DNA of 64,000 nt from Chrysomallon squamiferum (lineage: Eukaryota; Mollusca; Gastropoda; Neomphalida; Peltospiridae): assembly GCA_012295275.1 (NCBI GenBank), contig CM022671.1, positions 11,375,178 through 11,439,177 of the forward strand. The letters run 5' to 3'. The position numbers and the translations under genes are program-made. The notes beneath the pieces are model-generated. The model was not told where the DNA came from. It worked only from the letters and a program-made list of their open reading frames with translations, and did not search any database. Positions 52,981 to 63,495 of this stretch are shown here, one piece after another (the first letter of the stretch is position 1; every line of letters starts with the position of its first letter).

Positions 52981-55625
52981 CATCATTGAGGGAAAAATAA
53001 AGACTCATATGTGAATCAGAAAAGATTTGTGTGAATTAAATTAACAGGTAAAATTAATGTTGTAATACATCACTTTCATAATTTGAACACTAACACAATA
53101 AAAATCGAAAATAAATTATTCTTTCTTCAATAAAAACAAAATATTTAATACAATTTATTAAAGATTAATACAATTAAAATGTTCATGATTATAACGTAAC
53201 TGCTCAGTCGAAGATACAATCAAATTAACTTTACCAATTTCAGTACAGTCCATTGATGGCCATTTTGTTTGTTATGAAGCTATTATCTGTTTGTTATAAA
53301 GCTATTATCTGTTTGTTTTGTAATATAAATTAATTTTACCAATTTGAATACAGTCCATCAATGGCCATTTTGTTTGTTATGAAGCTATAATCTGTTTGTT
53401 TTGATCATAATCAAAATCTTGTAATATAAATTAATTTTACCAATTTGAATACAGTCCATCAATGGCCATTTTGTTTGATGGCCAGGATTCCCAGCTGCAG
53501 AACTTGCACCTCTTGCCTCGACAAAACATGGCACACTGGTTCTCACCAGATATTATTTTTCTAGCATTTTCTGTAAACTTGCTGTATGAAGCGGCAGGCA
53601 TCCCTCCTAAACAACAATTTAAAACATGTTTTAGTTGCACTGCAGGATCTGTGTCACGTTTACAGGCCTTATCTTTACTGTGATCATCATTTCTTTAAAA
53701 CAGTTTAAATGCCATCATAATCTTTATAGTAGAATATTTAATAAATAAATAGTATTGCCAATTTAAATCAAAATTCCGCAAGTACAACTTTATTATCTTT
53801 CCATTTTTCTCTCTTTCTCTCTCTCACACACACACACACAGTTATATTAACAGTAATTCCTTTCAGTAATAAATTAGCATTAATGCATCAGTTAGAATTA
53901 CATATTATATTAAGTTTCATGAAATCATGTTACAGTTACATTTAATAACCAAACATTACTAAGCACTAGCAAATTCAAACAGAACCAGTTTTATGAATCA
54001 CTCCAACTGTTTCCCTACTTCACAGCATTAAACATGGTAAATGATAAAAATTAGTGTTCTAAGTTGTTTAAATTCCTTTACTTTAGACCAGATATACAGA
54101 TATTTATAACTAAAAAAGCTGTGCTAGTAACAAAGTTCAATAATTTCAATTTTAAATTAAACTTTTTTCTAATTAAGGGTACTGGAAAAAACAAAGGGCA
54201 TAAAATCATGTGAGAAAAAGCAACAGACCATACTGCTACTGCTAACACAAGCACTTTCACCAAGATGTATGCACACACATACAGAATTCAAAAAAAAAAA
54301 AAAAAAAAAATTTAAAACGGATTCAGTAGGTATTAGAAAATCAAAATTAAAATAAAGCTTAATTTTAGTAACTATCACAGAAATACTTACCATCTAAAAT
54401 TCCACAGATCAGGTAAAAAAAAAAAAATTAATGTGCTTTAGCATCACTGAATGATAGTTAAACTTTTCTCACACTTAGGTGCAATTAAAATTAATTTTGA
54501 AAGCATAAAAGCACTTTATAGAGAGAAATAGTTTTTAATAAAATACAAAAAGATTATACCTTTAGCTTTAGGTTGGCAGGTACAAAAAACAACTGTGATA
54601 TTAAAAAAAGTAAATAAATAATATATAATAAGAACTATATCATACATAAAATATGATCATGCACATCAGGAAAAATATCAATTGGGGAGTTCTGATTTAT
54701 GCAATTATTCCAAGTTCTTTCAATTTTGACATAATTTTGACACCACTGTCTTCTCCAAAGCCAGCATTTGTGCAAAGACAGACATAGTAAAACAGAAAAT
54801 TCTGAATGAATTTCAGCAATAAGGGAGCAAGTTCCGAAAATGCCTTCAAAAGCACATTTAGCCTTATAAATTCATCATACACACACACTTCTTTGGAGTT
54901 GTAAGATAAAGTGTTTATCTGATTATTTCCAAGAAAATATATAAATCCAAAAATTAATGCTGCATATTTTTCAGCACTAAAGCAGTGATATATCTGAGAT
55001 TCTATGTGCAGGGTCACAATTACCAAATATGCTGAACAGTTTTTAAAATGGTAGATTTATCAATTCAAAAAATTAAAAATTAAAAAAAAAAGCAGAATTG
55101 AAAAGCATTTTTACATTTAAAATAAAAAACGTCACAGTAATATTGCTGATATATAATTAGATGTATACTATTGGACATTTATAAATATTTAGCATGAAAA
55201 AAAATATGATGTCACAGCATATGGATTATAATGTTTGTTAATCTTTGAATTAAACACATTATACATTCATTCTACCCTGAACTGTGAATTAAACATACTA
55301 CATATTCATTCTACCCTGATTTGTGAATTAAACACATTACATATTCATTCTACCCTGATTTGTGAATTAAACACATTACATATTCATTCTACCCTGATTT
55401 GTGAATTAAACACATTACATATTCATTCTACCCTGATCTGTGAATTAAACACATTACATATTCATTCTACCATCATCTGTGAATTAAACACAGTACATAT
55501 TCATTCTACCATCATCTGTGAATTAAACAGACTACATATTCACCTTCAACTGTTCTTTTTGGTTCTGATGCCCAATCCAACACCTCCATCCCAGGATAAG
55601 AACGTTCATCAGGGTCTGGTTCCAT
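41742..55625 (-). CDS. PTPDC1: PTPDC1-like protein tyrosine phosphatase, 13 exons, one exon broken
   Basis: PTPDC1 is a dual-specificity-type Cys phosphatase linked to the centrosome and cilium length in vertebrate cells. Exons in transcript order: 55625-55544, 53606-53441, 52725-52645 (or to 52641), 52530-52392, 51693-51672, 51047-50941, 50495-50408, 49987-49901, 49293-49194, 45492-44869, 44291-44190, 43100-43017, 41984-41742, for about 640 residues. Diagnostic segments are CAMFCRGKRCKFCSWESWP, KKILAMARP, IKTVINLQ, PGEHASC, FFYNYGW, the P-loop VHCHAGLG|RTG (catalytic Cys in HCHAGLGRTG, split by an intron after LG), HGYEARRLRYIPK and WTELAKEVNPLILSGVLWDW. Exon 10 also encodes a poorly conserved, Ser/Asp-rich linker. 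Joining phases agree at every junction except around exon 4, whose frame is disrupted. The protein is shorter than human PTPDC1 (about 750), mainly in the linker. The start is the Met at 55625; untranslated upstream exons were not found. Confidence 0.88.
45493..49015. repeat. 46-bp satellite array built on a splice acceptor
   Basis: About 3.5 kb (nominally some 75 units) of tandem repeats lies in intron 9 of the PTPDC1-like gene. The intact + strand unit combines CAAAGTACAACAGCTGCAGT, AAACAAATATAAAATATACC and ACACAT, 46 bp in all. On the gene's strand each unit reads as a T-rich tract, then CTGCAG, then (G/C)TG(G/T)TGTACTT. The array runs directly into exon 10, whose acceptor and first 11 nt (GTGGTGTACTT) are the last unit. 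Units at both ends are regular; about 46380-48240 is scrambled with truncated units. The distal end (48500-49015) has an ACAAGATATC variant. Open frames through the array are artefacts of the unit length. Confidence 0.95.
51672..51693 (-). CDS. PTPDC1: 22-nt microexon of the PTPDC1-like gene
   Basis: A 22-nt exon with a good acceptor (TTTCAG) and donor (GTGAGT) begins with seven T. It joins in phase 1 to the preceding AAC-A and in phase 2 to the following G-CCT, encoding IFFYNYGW between ...MDKN and PDFGV. This matches the conserved (I/F)YFYNFGW segment that precedes the phosphatase P-loop region. It is too short for ORF-based gene finding and was located from the missing residues. Confidence 0.88.
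51825..52285. repeat. 33-bp minisatellite in PTPDC1 intron 4
   Basis: About 13 diverged units with consensus AAATAAATAAATGTTTATTA plus ATACTAAAAAGAC lie between exon 4 and the microexon. As 33 is a multiple of three, a minus-strand frame stays open with an 11-residue repeating pattern. It is hydrophobic, low-complexity and intronic, so not a gene. Confidence 0.9.
52392..52530 (-). pseudogene. Disrupted exon 4 of the PTPDC1-like gene
   Basis: The two ends of the exon read in one frame (NIKTVINLQ at the start, NGKVFLQNPQELMDKN at the end). The conserved PGEHASC signature (52489-52469) lies in a different frame, and the outer frame meets TAA at 52467-52465. Two offsetting small indels would explain this. 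Entry is also uncertain: the best donor of exon 3 (GTATGT after 52645) gives the wrong phase, while a weaker donor (GTACAC after 52641) gives the right one. The exon starts with a run of six T. The splice sites themselves are intact. It could be a real lesion in the allele, a decaying gene, or homopolymer errors in the assembly. Confidence 0.75.
52909..52980. repeat. (ATT)n microsatellite, ~70 bp
   Basis: Nearly pure ATT run in intron 2 of the PTPDC1-like gene. Similar ATT/AAT runs lie at 21732-21769, 23278-23324, 57180-57230, 60279-60306 and 63100-63139. Confidence 0.95.
53222..53475. repeat. Triplicated end of PTPDC1 exon 2 with its donor site
   Basis: A segment of roughly 105 bp, containing the last ~32 nt of exon 2, the GTAAAA donor and flanking intron, occurs three times in tandem (copies starting near 53228, 53332 and 53437 on the + strand). 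The copy at 53437-53475 continues into the real exon. The other two lie downstream in the intron and keep the exon tail plus donor (GGACTGTA...TTG-GTAAA). Confidence 0.85.
54697..55026 (-). other. Unassigned ORF in PTPDC1 intron 1
   Basis: A 109-codon open frame lies in an intron on the same strand as the host gene. Its end (NAGFGEDSGVKIMSKLKELG) looks less biased than a chance frame in this AT-rich DNA, but I recognise no domain. It could be a fragment of a transposon protein or noise. Confidence 0.2.
55241..55543. repeat. 39-bp minisatellite abutting the intron 1 donor
   Basis: About eight units of 39 bp (GTGAATTAAACACATTACAT plus ATTCATTCTACCCTGATTT on the + strand) end exactly at the 5' splice site of PTPDC1 exon 1. 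The donor GTGAATATGTA at 55543 is itself the start of a unit. The other units read ATGAATATGTA on the gene's strand and so lack the GT. Confidence 0.92.
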
Positions 55626-57177
55626 ATTTTATTTTTTCTTTCTATTTTTTATACGGCAAAAAAAAATAATAATAATAATAATTAACAAATAAATACATTA
55701 ATTAAAAACTTAAATAATTAACTATGACAAAAACAGTAACTCACGAGATCATCAACTTAGGAAATCAAGATTTTTGTTACATTATTTAATTAGGTTTGCA
55801 ATATAAAACACCCAGTTTGGTCTATCTGAAATATAATGATAGTTTCTATTCCTGTTTTAAAACAAAACCTCAAAAACAAATCTGGACATATAAAAAAAAT
55901 GAAATGATGTATAATAATGATTTTTTTTTTTTTTTTTACCTATCTGTAATTCATTAATATTTGTTTCAACTTTAAATTTGTATATTATACATTGTGTTCC
56001 CAGAAAGTTATTATATCTGTCAAAAATGATTACTAGTAATGATATTGTATGAAGACCTGCAAAACATTCATTAATATAATTATTTTTAATTTTTAATGTT
56101 TATTGTTTTAATCATGTGAATAAAACAGTGAACAATGGTTCAATCAATTCTTCTTCATCATAAATACTGATTAAAAAAAAAAAAACTGGTTGGAAATTTT
56201 AACACTATAAATGTCTTTAAAAGCAAAACTGTAAAAATAGCTGTTTAATGCGATGACATTGTAAACATATTTTCAGTAGAGTTTTTTCTATCTATTTGTA
56301 ATATGTTCAAATAATATTCAAAACAACAGCTTTAAATTATTTTAAAAAAAAAATGTTTATAATTATAATTCACTTTCAATATAATAAAAAAAAAAAAAAA
56401 AATGAATGTTTATAATTCTAATTCACTTTCAGTATAATATTGCAATGCAGTATAATATAACAGACACGCTTATTTTTACATTCTATATTCCACCTGGTTT
56501 GAATATCAAGTAACAGCCAGTGAAAACAATGAAGTTGAAAATGACATTTCGTTTTGTCACTATCGTTCACGACTGGTTTCCATCCTTAGCGACGGCAAAA
56601 TAAACCGGCCTGTCAACGTTCTTCGTATTTTCCACCTTTACACAGATAATTCGATGTCGAAATCATAATATTTGGGTTAAAATTATTATTTAGGTATCAT
56701 TGTGTGATGTGCTGCTTCTATTATTATTGTTGTTAATTTGGACGTTTTGAAACCCAGAGACTGCAGCACCTTGACATATATGGCGAAATTACTGAACTTA
56801 AGTATGCTGGCACAAAATAATTCAAATAACTATGTATGTTGAACGAAGTGTAAATGACAACAAACATTTCTTTCATTCCAAAGATCAAACAGTTATAAAT
56901 ATACTTTTAATACGAATTTCATACGTCGGAAAGCATTGGCCAAAATTTAATATAAAATGTGTTTGAACAATAATACTGAATTTAATTCCCCATATAATCT
57001 CATTTCAAGAAAACACTGTTAAATTACCTTGAAAATATTAAAAATAAAATAAAATAAAATAAAATAAAGGTGTGGACAAATGGACTAGGTACAAATGATA
57101 GGCACGTTGATAAATCACAGGATCTTAATTATTATTCTTTCTGTGTTGGTGTTTCCTTTTGGTTTAATACCTTTCCC

Positions 57178-57231
<54 letters not shown>

Positions 57232-57742
57232 TTTGTTTTGTTTTGTTTTGTTTTGGTTTTTTAATATTTATTTATTTATTTATGTATTTTTATGCATTAT
57301 TTTTGAGGATCGCATTGGCTTTTTTCATACTGTTCCAACCTTTTTTCTTTCTTTTTTTCATTTATGTATGTGTATATGTGGTAATACTTTTGTATTTGCT
57401 TCTAAATAATATAAAGCTTTAAATTTAACTGCACTTATTTTTATTTAATAGGCATTATTTTACTGAATCTACAAAATAAACGTTTCTAAATATAAAATAA
57501 AAATTAGACGTAAAGTAATTAGTATTAAAGAGAAAATTAAAAAATAAAAGGTTAACGTTTGCTGTTACGTCATTTATTTCTATGGATATTTGTTAATAAT
57601 ATATTTCTGTTTAATGTGTTGTTCATTTTGCACGAAAAGTGGGTGCTGTACTTTTTTTAAGAGTGACCTTTCTTAACAGTTAAAGCAAATTTTAAATTGC
57701 ATAACAAAAGATATTCACCACATCAAGCGACCACATCAAATA
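55626..57742. promoter_or_regulatory. Divergent interval upstream of the PTPDC1-like gene
   Basis: It lies between the minus-strand PTPDC1 start and the plus-strand ORF at 57743. A locally G+C- and CpG-richer patch at about 56545-56665 is the best promoter candidate. The rest is AT-rich with A/T runs (56385-56402, 57045-57067) and (ATT)n at 57180-57230 followed by (GTTTT)n. No other coding signal is seen. Confidence 0.3.
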
Positions 57743-58375
57743 ATGACCACTTCCGTACATGAAAAATCCCCACCTAGAGTATATCCAAAGCCCTGCAGGA
57801 GCAGAGTTGTAGTGGAATGGAAATCCTTTGATAATTTGATGAAATTCTGGCAGTCTTCTAGTCCGATAACAAATAACAGGAACCATTCAACAGCTCCAGG
57901 AACTACCCCAGTTTTACAACGCAGTTTCCAAACTAACCTTACATCTCCAGGCGCTGCAAACCTACATCCTCGAATACGTACATCTCATGTAGGAGACAAA
58001 TATAATCCTCAAAATAATTCTGGTAAGATTATGATTACAGCTGCAGGAACACCTAGAGAACCCGTACAAAACAGCTCTCCACCTGTCTCAACAGAAGAAC
58101 TCAACATAACGCATCAGAATATGCGTGTAAGATCCTCATCGGGAAATACTCCTGCAACAACTTCAAGGCAGAACCCCCCGCCTGGGCTGACTCGCAGACA
58201 GATATCAAAGTCTACAAATCTGCAGATTTCCATTTCGTACACCAAAGACAAGCTTCGATCGTCGACTCGAGAGATAATTGTTAGCCTCGACTGGGGAGTA
58301 GTCATTCTTTTGATCGTCCTCCTCAATTTCCTACTGTTCACAGGTCAATTCAGTAGAAGAACTGGACATAGATAA
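57743..58375 (+). CDS. Hypothetical 210-residue protein, probable tail anchor
   Basis: This intronless ORF has far less biased composition than its surroundings. I do not recognise the family. Residues 1-40 contain a basic/aromatic block (RVVVEWKSFDNLMKFWQSSS), and residues 41-150 are rich in Pro, Ser, Thr and Asn, so probably disordered. Residues about 184-201 form one hydrophobic helix (WGVVILLIVLLNFLLFTG), followed by a short basic tail (SRRTGHR). That topology suggests a C-terminally anchored membrane protein with a cytosolic N-terminal part. A possible acceptor (CTTAACAG, about 57672-57679) lies upstream, so this may be the last exon of a longer gene. AATAAA occurs at 58445-58450. Confidence 0.6.
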   Translation: MTTSVHEKSPPRVYPKPCRSRVVVEWKSFDNLMKFWQSSSPITNNRNHSTAPGTTPVLQRSFQTNLTSPGAANLHPRIRTSHVGDKYNPQNNSGKIMITAAGTPREPVQNSSPPVSTEELNITHQNMRVRSSSGNTPATTSRQNPPPGLTRRQISKSTNLQISISYTKDKLRSSTREIIVSLDWGVVILLIVLLNFLLFTGQFSRRTGHR

Positions 58376-58572
58376 AATATTGTAATCACCTTTGGAATTT
58401 TTTATAATGTTTCAGTTAAATAATTTTTTAAGGAATACATACTAAATAAAAAAGGTTAAAAAGCATATTATTCCTAACAAAATTGTAAATATTATATAAA
58501 TAGTTTAAATATTGTCTCATTATGAGTAAATATAAAAAATGTTTAAGTGTATCTGAGTACTGGTTTATATTT

Positions 58573-58576
<4 letters not shown>

Positions 58577-58622
<46 letters not shown>
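58577..58622. repeat. (CT)n microsatellite, ~46 bp
   Basis: Uninterrupted CT run downstream of the hypothetical tail-anchored protein. Confidence 0.95.
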
Positions 58623-58625
<3 letters not shown>

Positions 58626-58886
58626 AAATTAGAAAATGATGTACAAAATTCAGAAATATACGTAGCAAATTCATTTCACAAATCATTAAAACAATTGAAA
58701 CAATTTTAAAAAAATAGAATCAAACCAGTCGAAAACAAAGAGTAAAGTGAAAACAACAACAAAATGCCTTATTTAAAAGATAGATACGATATTTCATGCT
58801 AAAATGGATTTCATCGGATGATAAAATTGTGAGGGAGGTTAGATTTAAATAATTATTTTAGGCTGGATACACAAGGAATAGGCACG

Positions 58887-58898
58887 CATGCACGCACG

Positions 58899-58929
<31 letters not shown>

Positions 58930-58930
58930 T
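58887..58930. repeat. (GCAC)n/(CA)n microsatellite
   Basis: GCAC-type units pass into a pure CA run. Confidence 0.9.
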
Positions 58931-58995
58931 TGATGTCGCCTCCATTTACATTTTTGGAAAAGTGATGATCTGTCACTGTGTTGAAGTGTGTGTGT

Positions 58996-59069
58996 ATTAA
59001 TTTCTAACTTTTCAAAAACTGATGAAAATGATTTCATGTTTGCCAGCAACTCTATAATACCAAAAACAA

Positions 59070-59102
<33 letters not shown>

Positions 59103-59340
59103 TTTACAGTTGTCAGCTAAAAAGCATGAATGAACTGCAAGAGAAATATCAGGAAAAAGAAACATCTGTTGTTTTAAAAAAAAAAAAAAAAAAAAAAATT
59201 CATTTGGACATATTCCCATGAATGTTTCATTTTTTAACATTTAGAAGTAGAAAAAAAAAAGAAAGAAAGAAAGAAAGGACGAATCCCAAAATAAACTATA
59301 AATGTAATATAATTAATCATAATAATGTTTAAAATTTACA
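58996..59340 (-). pseudogene. Relic copy of PTPDC1-like exon 9 and its upstream intron
   Basis: This stretch matches 49237-49482, in the same orientation: ATTAATTTCT, CAAAAACTGAT, CATGTTTGCC(A/T)GCAAC, then the intron segments TTCATTTGGACA, AATGTTT(C/T)ATTTT and ATAAATGTAATATAATTA. On the minus strand it starts like exon 9 (GTT GCT GGC AAA CAT GAA), then loses one base and meets a TGA, so it cannot encode the protein. Homology ends inside the exon at ATTAATTT. The copy is lengthened by two long A-runs (59073-59102, 59174-59198). Confidence 0.85.
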
Positions 59341-60274
59341 TAAATTAGTGGTTACAAACTAAATATTGTTATGACTTTCTTCATCTGTTACGTATATAAA
59401 AACAAAGGACTGAATAAATGAATCAAGAAAAAAATAACGTGACGATAACTACGACAGTTCGTGAAAATAATATACAATAAAGAAATAAACCATCAAATTT
59501 CTAAATATCCTGTAGGCAATAAATACATTATATATATTGTTGCTGTATTTTATTGTAATTTTAGTGTGTTTTACTCTCCCTAACTGTATTTTATGTACGA
59601 TCCCAGGCATCACGATTATCACAAGTAATGCGCAAGCAAAGTCTTCCTGATCAGCATTTCTGAACACTAGAAAAAAAACGCTTATTCTTAAATTCAGTTA
59701 ACGATGGTTTCATTTAATGGCTATTTATGAATGCAGAATTACATTTGTATTCAGAATATCTATATTCAGTTTGTTGAGCTGTTTGCAGTCCAGTATACTG
59801 AGTTAGTGTCGTCTGGGAAGTTGTGTATTTTCAGGTAACCAGACAGTAAACGTTACTTTTTATTTTCAGTCAAAACTTATTGTAGTTCGTTGAAATACAC
59901 TAGGCTGCAGCTGTCGGTTAATGTATTTTCATTCGTATTTACTTTTATTAATTTGCTGTATTGTTTCGTTTTAATTTCGAGTTTCCTCATATCTGTGTAC
60001 AAAATGTGTGTATGTGTATGAGCGTACATGTTTCTCTGTCTTAATACATTATCATCTTGTTGATTAAGGTGTGAAATGAGGTTGTTTTGTGTAAATGAAA
60101 ACGGCAGATATTTAAAGAATCTTGCATGGTATATGATTTTTAATGAAACCTGCAAAAGTTTAGGTCCTAGTGAACCAGGGTAAGAGAAATGTTAATATTT
60201 TGTTTTATTTATTTATTTATTTATTTTTAATTAGTTATAGGCAACATTTGTTTCGTATGGCTTTGATGTTTCCA

Positions 60275-60307
<33 letters not shown>

Positions 60308-63094
60308 CATCATCATCATCATTTCGTTGCATTTATTTTTACATATAAGGAGTATGCCAGTGAATTACAGTGTGCTAGTTATTAATTACAGTTCACTAAT
60401 AAATATAAAAACAATTCTTCTCTTTAGTATCTCAGCTGTATGATCCAAAACGATTTCAGCATTTCATTTTAAGTTCTAAGTAGGATTTATTTATTTGTAT
60501 GTTTGTTCATTTAAAATAAACTATAAATATGCTTCGATTTATTCTTGCTCAGTCAATTATTCTCTACACATTATTTTTGGTCTGATGAAAACATAAACAT
60601 TTAAAATATCCAATTTTTACCAAATCATGTAAACAAATTCTGTATCTCACAGTTTAATGAAATGTATTGAATTATTTATTCTAAATGGAACAAACGTTTA
60701 TTTCCTTTCGTTTCAGTTTATCATGGTAAAATAAAGTCATTGGCCTGTGGTTATTATTGTAAGTTTGGCAGCTTCTTTACAGTTATTTCATTGTGAGACC
60801 CATTTTAGGGAACATCAGTTGCAAGTTCAATAATTTCTAAATTAGAAATGTATGAAATATAAGTAGTTCATTTGTACATACTACCAAAGATGGTTTTTAA
60901 ACAGATTAATATTGGAACTTTACCATTGTAAAGTCCAGGTATCCCTTAATCAATGCAATTAATTAATCCATTGACACTATTGCATGTATAGAAATTGCAT
61001 AATCAGATATAAAAATTAATGGTAACTGTTTATTAAGTACAAAGTAATAATTTTAACATTGAATAAAAATGTATCGAGTAATTTTAACTTTTTCTTTCTG
61101 TAACTTCTGCGGAAGTACACTGTCTTTTTCTAAATTGCACAAATATGCAGCAACAATTTAGACTGGATCTGTAGTTTACTTAAAATTTCAACTGCTTGAT
61201 TTGCCAAAATGGACCTGCTCTCGAACAATATTAGTCTTGCTTTTGCAGTGTCCTAGTAATAACAAATTTAACATCTAAAGTAATTACTTTATTCATTTTT
61301 ATTTAATGCTGTTTTCCGTTCCAGCTTAATTCTTCATTGGTAACTAAATGAAACTTTAAAATGGCTGTACATGGCTTGAAAACAGTTTCATTACAGAAAA
61401 CTGCAAAATACACACGAAAACAAATGTAAAACAAAACGGCTGTATCTATCCTGACCCGATCTGCCCTAGATTGTACTTTTAAACTGTTCATTGCTGACCA
61501 TTAATTGCCAGCTCCGTCCAAATGTAAGCATTTTTTTCAAAATATTTTCAGAATTCTGTATTACAAAGACTATCTTTGAAAGTAAAAAAAAAAATAGCAA
61601 AAACAATACAATACCAAATCAGAGAGCAGCATCTCTACATTTGTCTCACAGAACTATAATGTCTGTGGTAGATCTGGTCAATCAAAATCAGTAAGTAGAC
61701 AAAACTCAACTGATGGAAATACTTTCTGTATTTAACTGTTAGGTGGAATAACCTTCCCCTTTGACCACGCCTGCTATGGTCTCCCCTACATGCGAGAAAT
61801 TTGAAAGTGTGTTAAACAAGGGATAACTACAATGATCAGTTAAAGTGGCCCAGTAGTTAAAAATTTGGTTTGGTCCATTATTTAAGTTTCCATATCAGTT
61901 TAAGTGAAAGTATTATTGTATATAGATAGTCCTCTCACAAATTACGGTTTCAGATTATGAATCTTTTCAATTGTTACGTCTAAACTATTAACTCAAAGGC
62001 AACTTTTAAATTAATGACATTGCTGAGTAAAACACAAGCAAACTTAACTTTCGCATTAGGTGTTTTCTTTGGATCTAGTGGTCGACATATCCATGTATCA
62101 CAAAAGCACATTAATGATGAAGTGGAATGATGAAGCTGCTTTTGTTTCTGCTCCACTTGCATGTGTTTTCCAAATCAGCAATGGTTTTAAATATCTCTCT
62201 TTAATTCAAAGCATATTTTATATACTTACCAATACCAATATTAACAGCTGTTATTAAAGAACGATTCATCAAATTATTAAAACGATTTCAATCCTTTGAA
62301 CAGTTTATATTATTTTGGTTTTTCAATCAGTTTCAGTAAATATTTCAAGTAGTTCACAAAACTCTCTAAATGTTTAACAAAGCATGTTTGTGTTAGAGGA
62401 TGTGCCTAGTTCTATTATACATGACTACACATTTTCTAAAAAAGGATGTACATTGTACATGAGAATTGAAATAAGTATGTCATTACACACAACCAACTGG
62501 ATGTAAATATAGGGGGGGGTATTAAATTTAAAAAAAAAAAAAAATTAATAAAATTTCGTTAACTATATCCCTTATTTACACTAATTCAAGTTTATTCGTT
62601 TTAATACAGAACAGGTGCACATTTGCAGTCTGGAATTTGTTTCAGAGCATCTATTTTGATAATGTAAATAACTAACATTACAATAAACTAACATATCCAA
62701 TATATTATAATACATAAAATAAAAAATACAATATTTCAAATAACCTGCTGTTTTTGTTTACATAATGTTAAACAAAATGACAAGTTTTTTAATTTGCAAA
62801 ATGATTTTATTAGGTGCTACAAACAATTATACTGATTATGTTTTGTGTTAAATCATTTTAAATAGGTGTTGTGAATTATAATAATCTACAAATGCATCAA
62901 ATAAGCAAAAATATTATTATTATTAAGTAGCTTTGGTCTGTCTACATGACTAACTGAAAGCTGTTACAAAAACTTTTTCAAAATCATAAGGAGTCATTTT
63001 TTTCTATCCAACATCAATAAAAACAACTACAATAATAAATTGTAACAGTTAATGTTCAATTCTTTATTTCAACAAAACTAAATAAATTTGAGTC

Positions 63095-63139
<45 letters not shown>

Positions 63140-63175
63140 GTGGTTAGTAATTCTGCATGGAGTATAATGTTAGAC
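59341..63175. other. AT-rich intergenic DNA, no gene recognised
   Basis: Several ORFs of 60-90 codons occur but none carries a recognisable motif. Simple repeats are (TTTA)n at 60206-60227, (ATT)n followed by (ATC)n at 60279-60321, a G-run near 62511-62519 and (ATT)n at 63100-63139. Confidence 0.5.
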
Positions 63176-63179
63176 AGTA

Positions 63180-63495
63180 GGAAAGGAAGAAGAGATACTT
63201 CAGAAAACAGATGAGAATGTTCAAGAGGTGCAATACTGAAAAAGTAAAGAGTATGGACATTGGGAAGTAGCTAGGAGTAAACAGTAAAAGAGATGAGACT
63301 ATGCTGGTATGGACTCATGCAGAGAATGGATTAAAACAACACAGTGAGAGCAATTTCTGACAAAGTTGTGTTGAGGAAAACACCAAGGAGGAGATGGAGT
63401 GATTGTGTCTGAAGGGACATGCAGGAGCTGCAGATCGTGCTGGAAGATGTCCAAGACAGAACATTCTGGAGGTCATGTGTGAAAAGTCAATGAAG
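63180..63495 (+). mobile_element. LINE remnant: C-terminal tail of a reverse transcriptase
   Basis: One + strand frame reads RLCWYGLMQRMD, then a stop, then VRAISDKVVLRKTPRRRWSD, CV, a stop, and RDMQELQ...DVQDRTFWRSCV before a final TGA. This is the familiar end of endonuclease/reverse-transcriptase LINE proteins (RLRWYGHV.R....GRPRRRW.D.V..D......DA.DR..WR). Upstream, EMRMFKRCN-type residues of the same region appear in a shifted frame. At least two in-frame stops mean that it is dead. It is a 5'-truncated copy, as is usual for LINEs. An RTE-like clade is likely but not certain. Confidence 0.78.

Noticed and set aside
55235-55669. 144-codon plus-strand ORF with a 13-residue repeat (LNTLHIHSTLICE)
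   Set aside because: The 39-bp minisatellite is a multiple of three and so stays open. The end of the ORF is the antisense of PTPDC1 exon 1. No start context or domain supports it.
56565-56605. Possible RFX X-box near the PTPDC1 promoter (GTCGCT...GGAAAC on the minus strand)
   Set aside because: The half-sites are weak and separated by 6 nt, more than the 0-3 nt of accepted X-boxes.
57070-57409. Leu- or Ile-rich ORFs resembling a membrane protein
   Set aside because: The hydrophobic stretch is the (ATT)n microsatellite at 57180-57230; the flanks are unremarkable.
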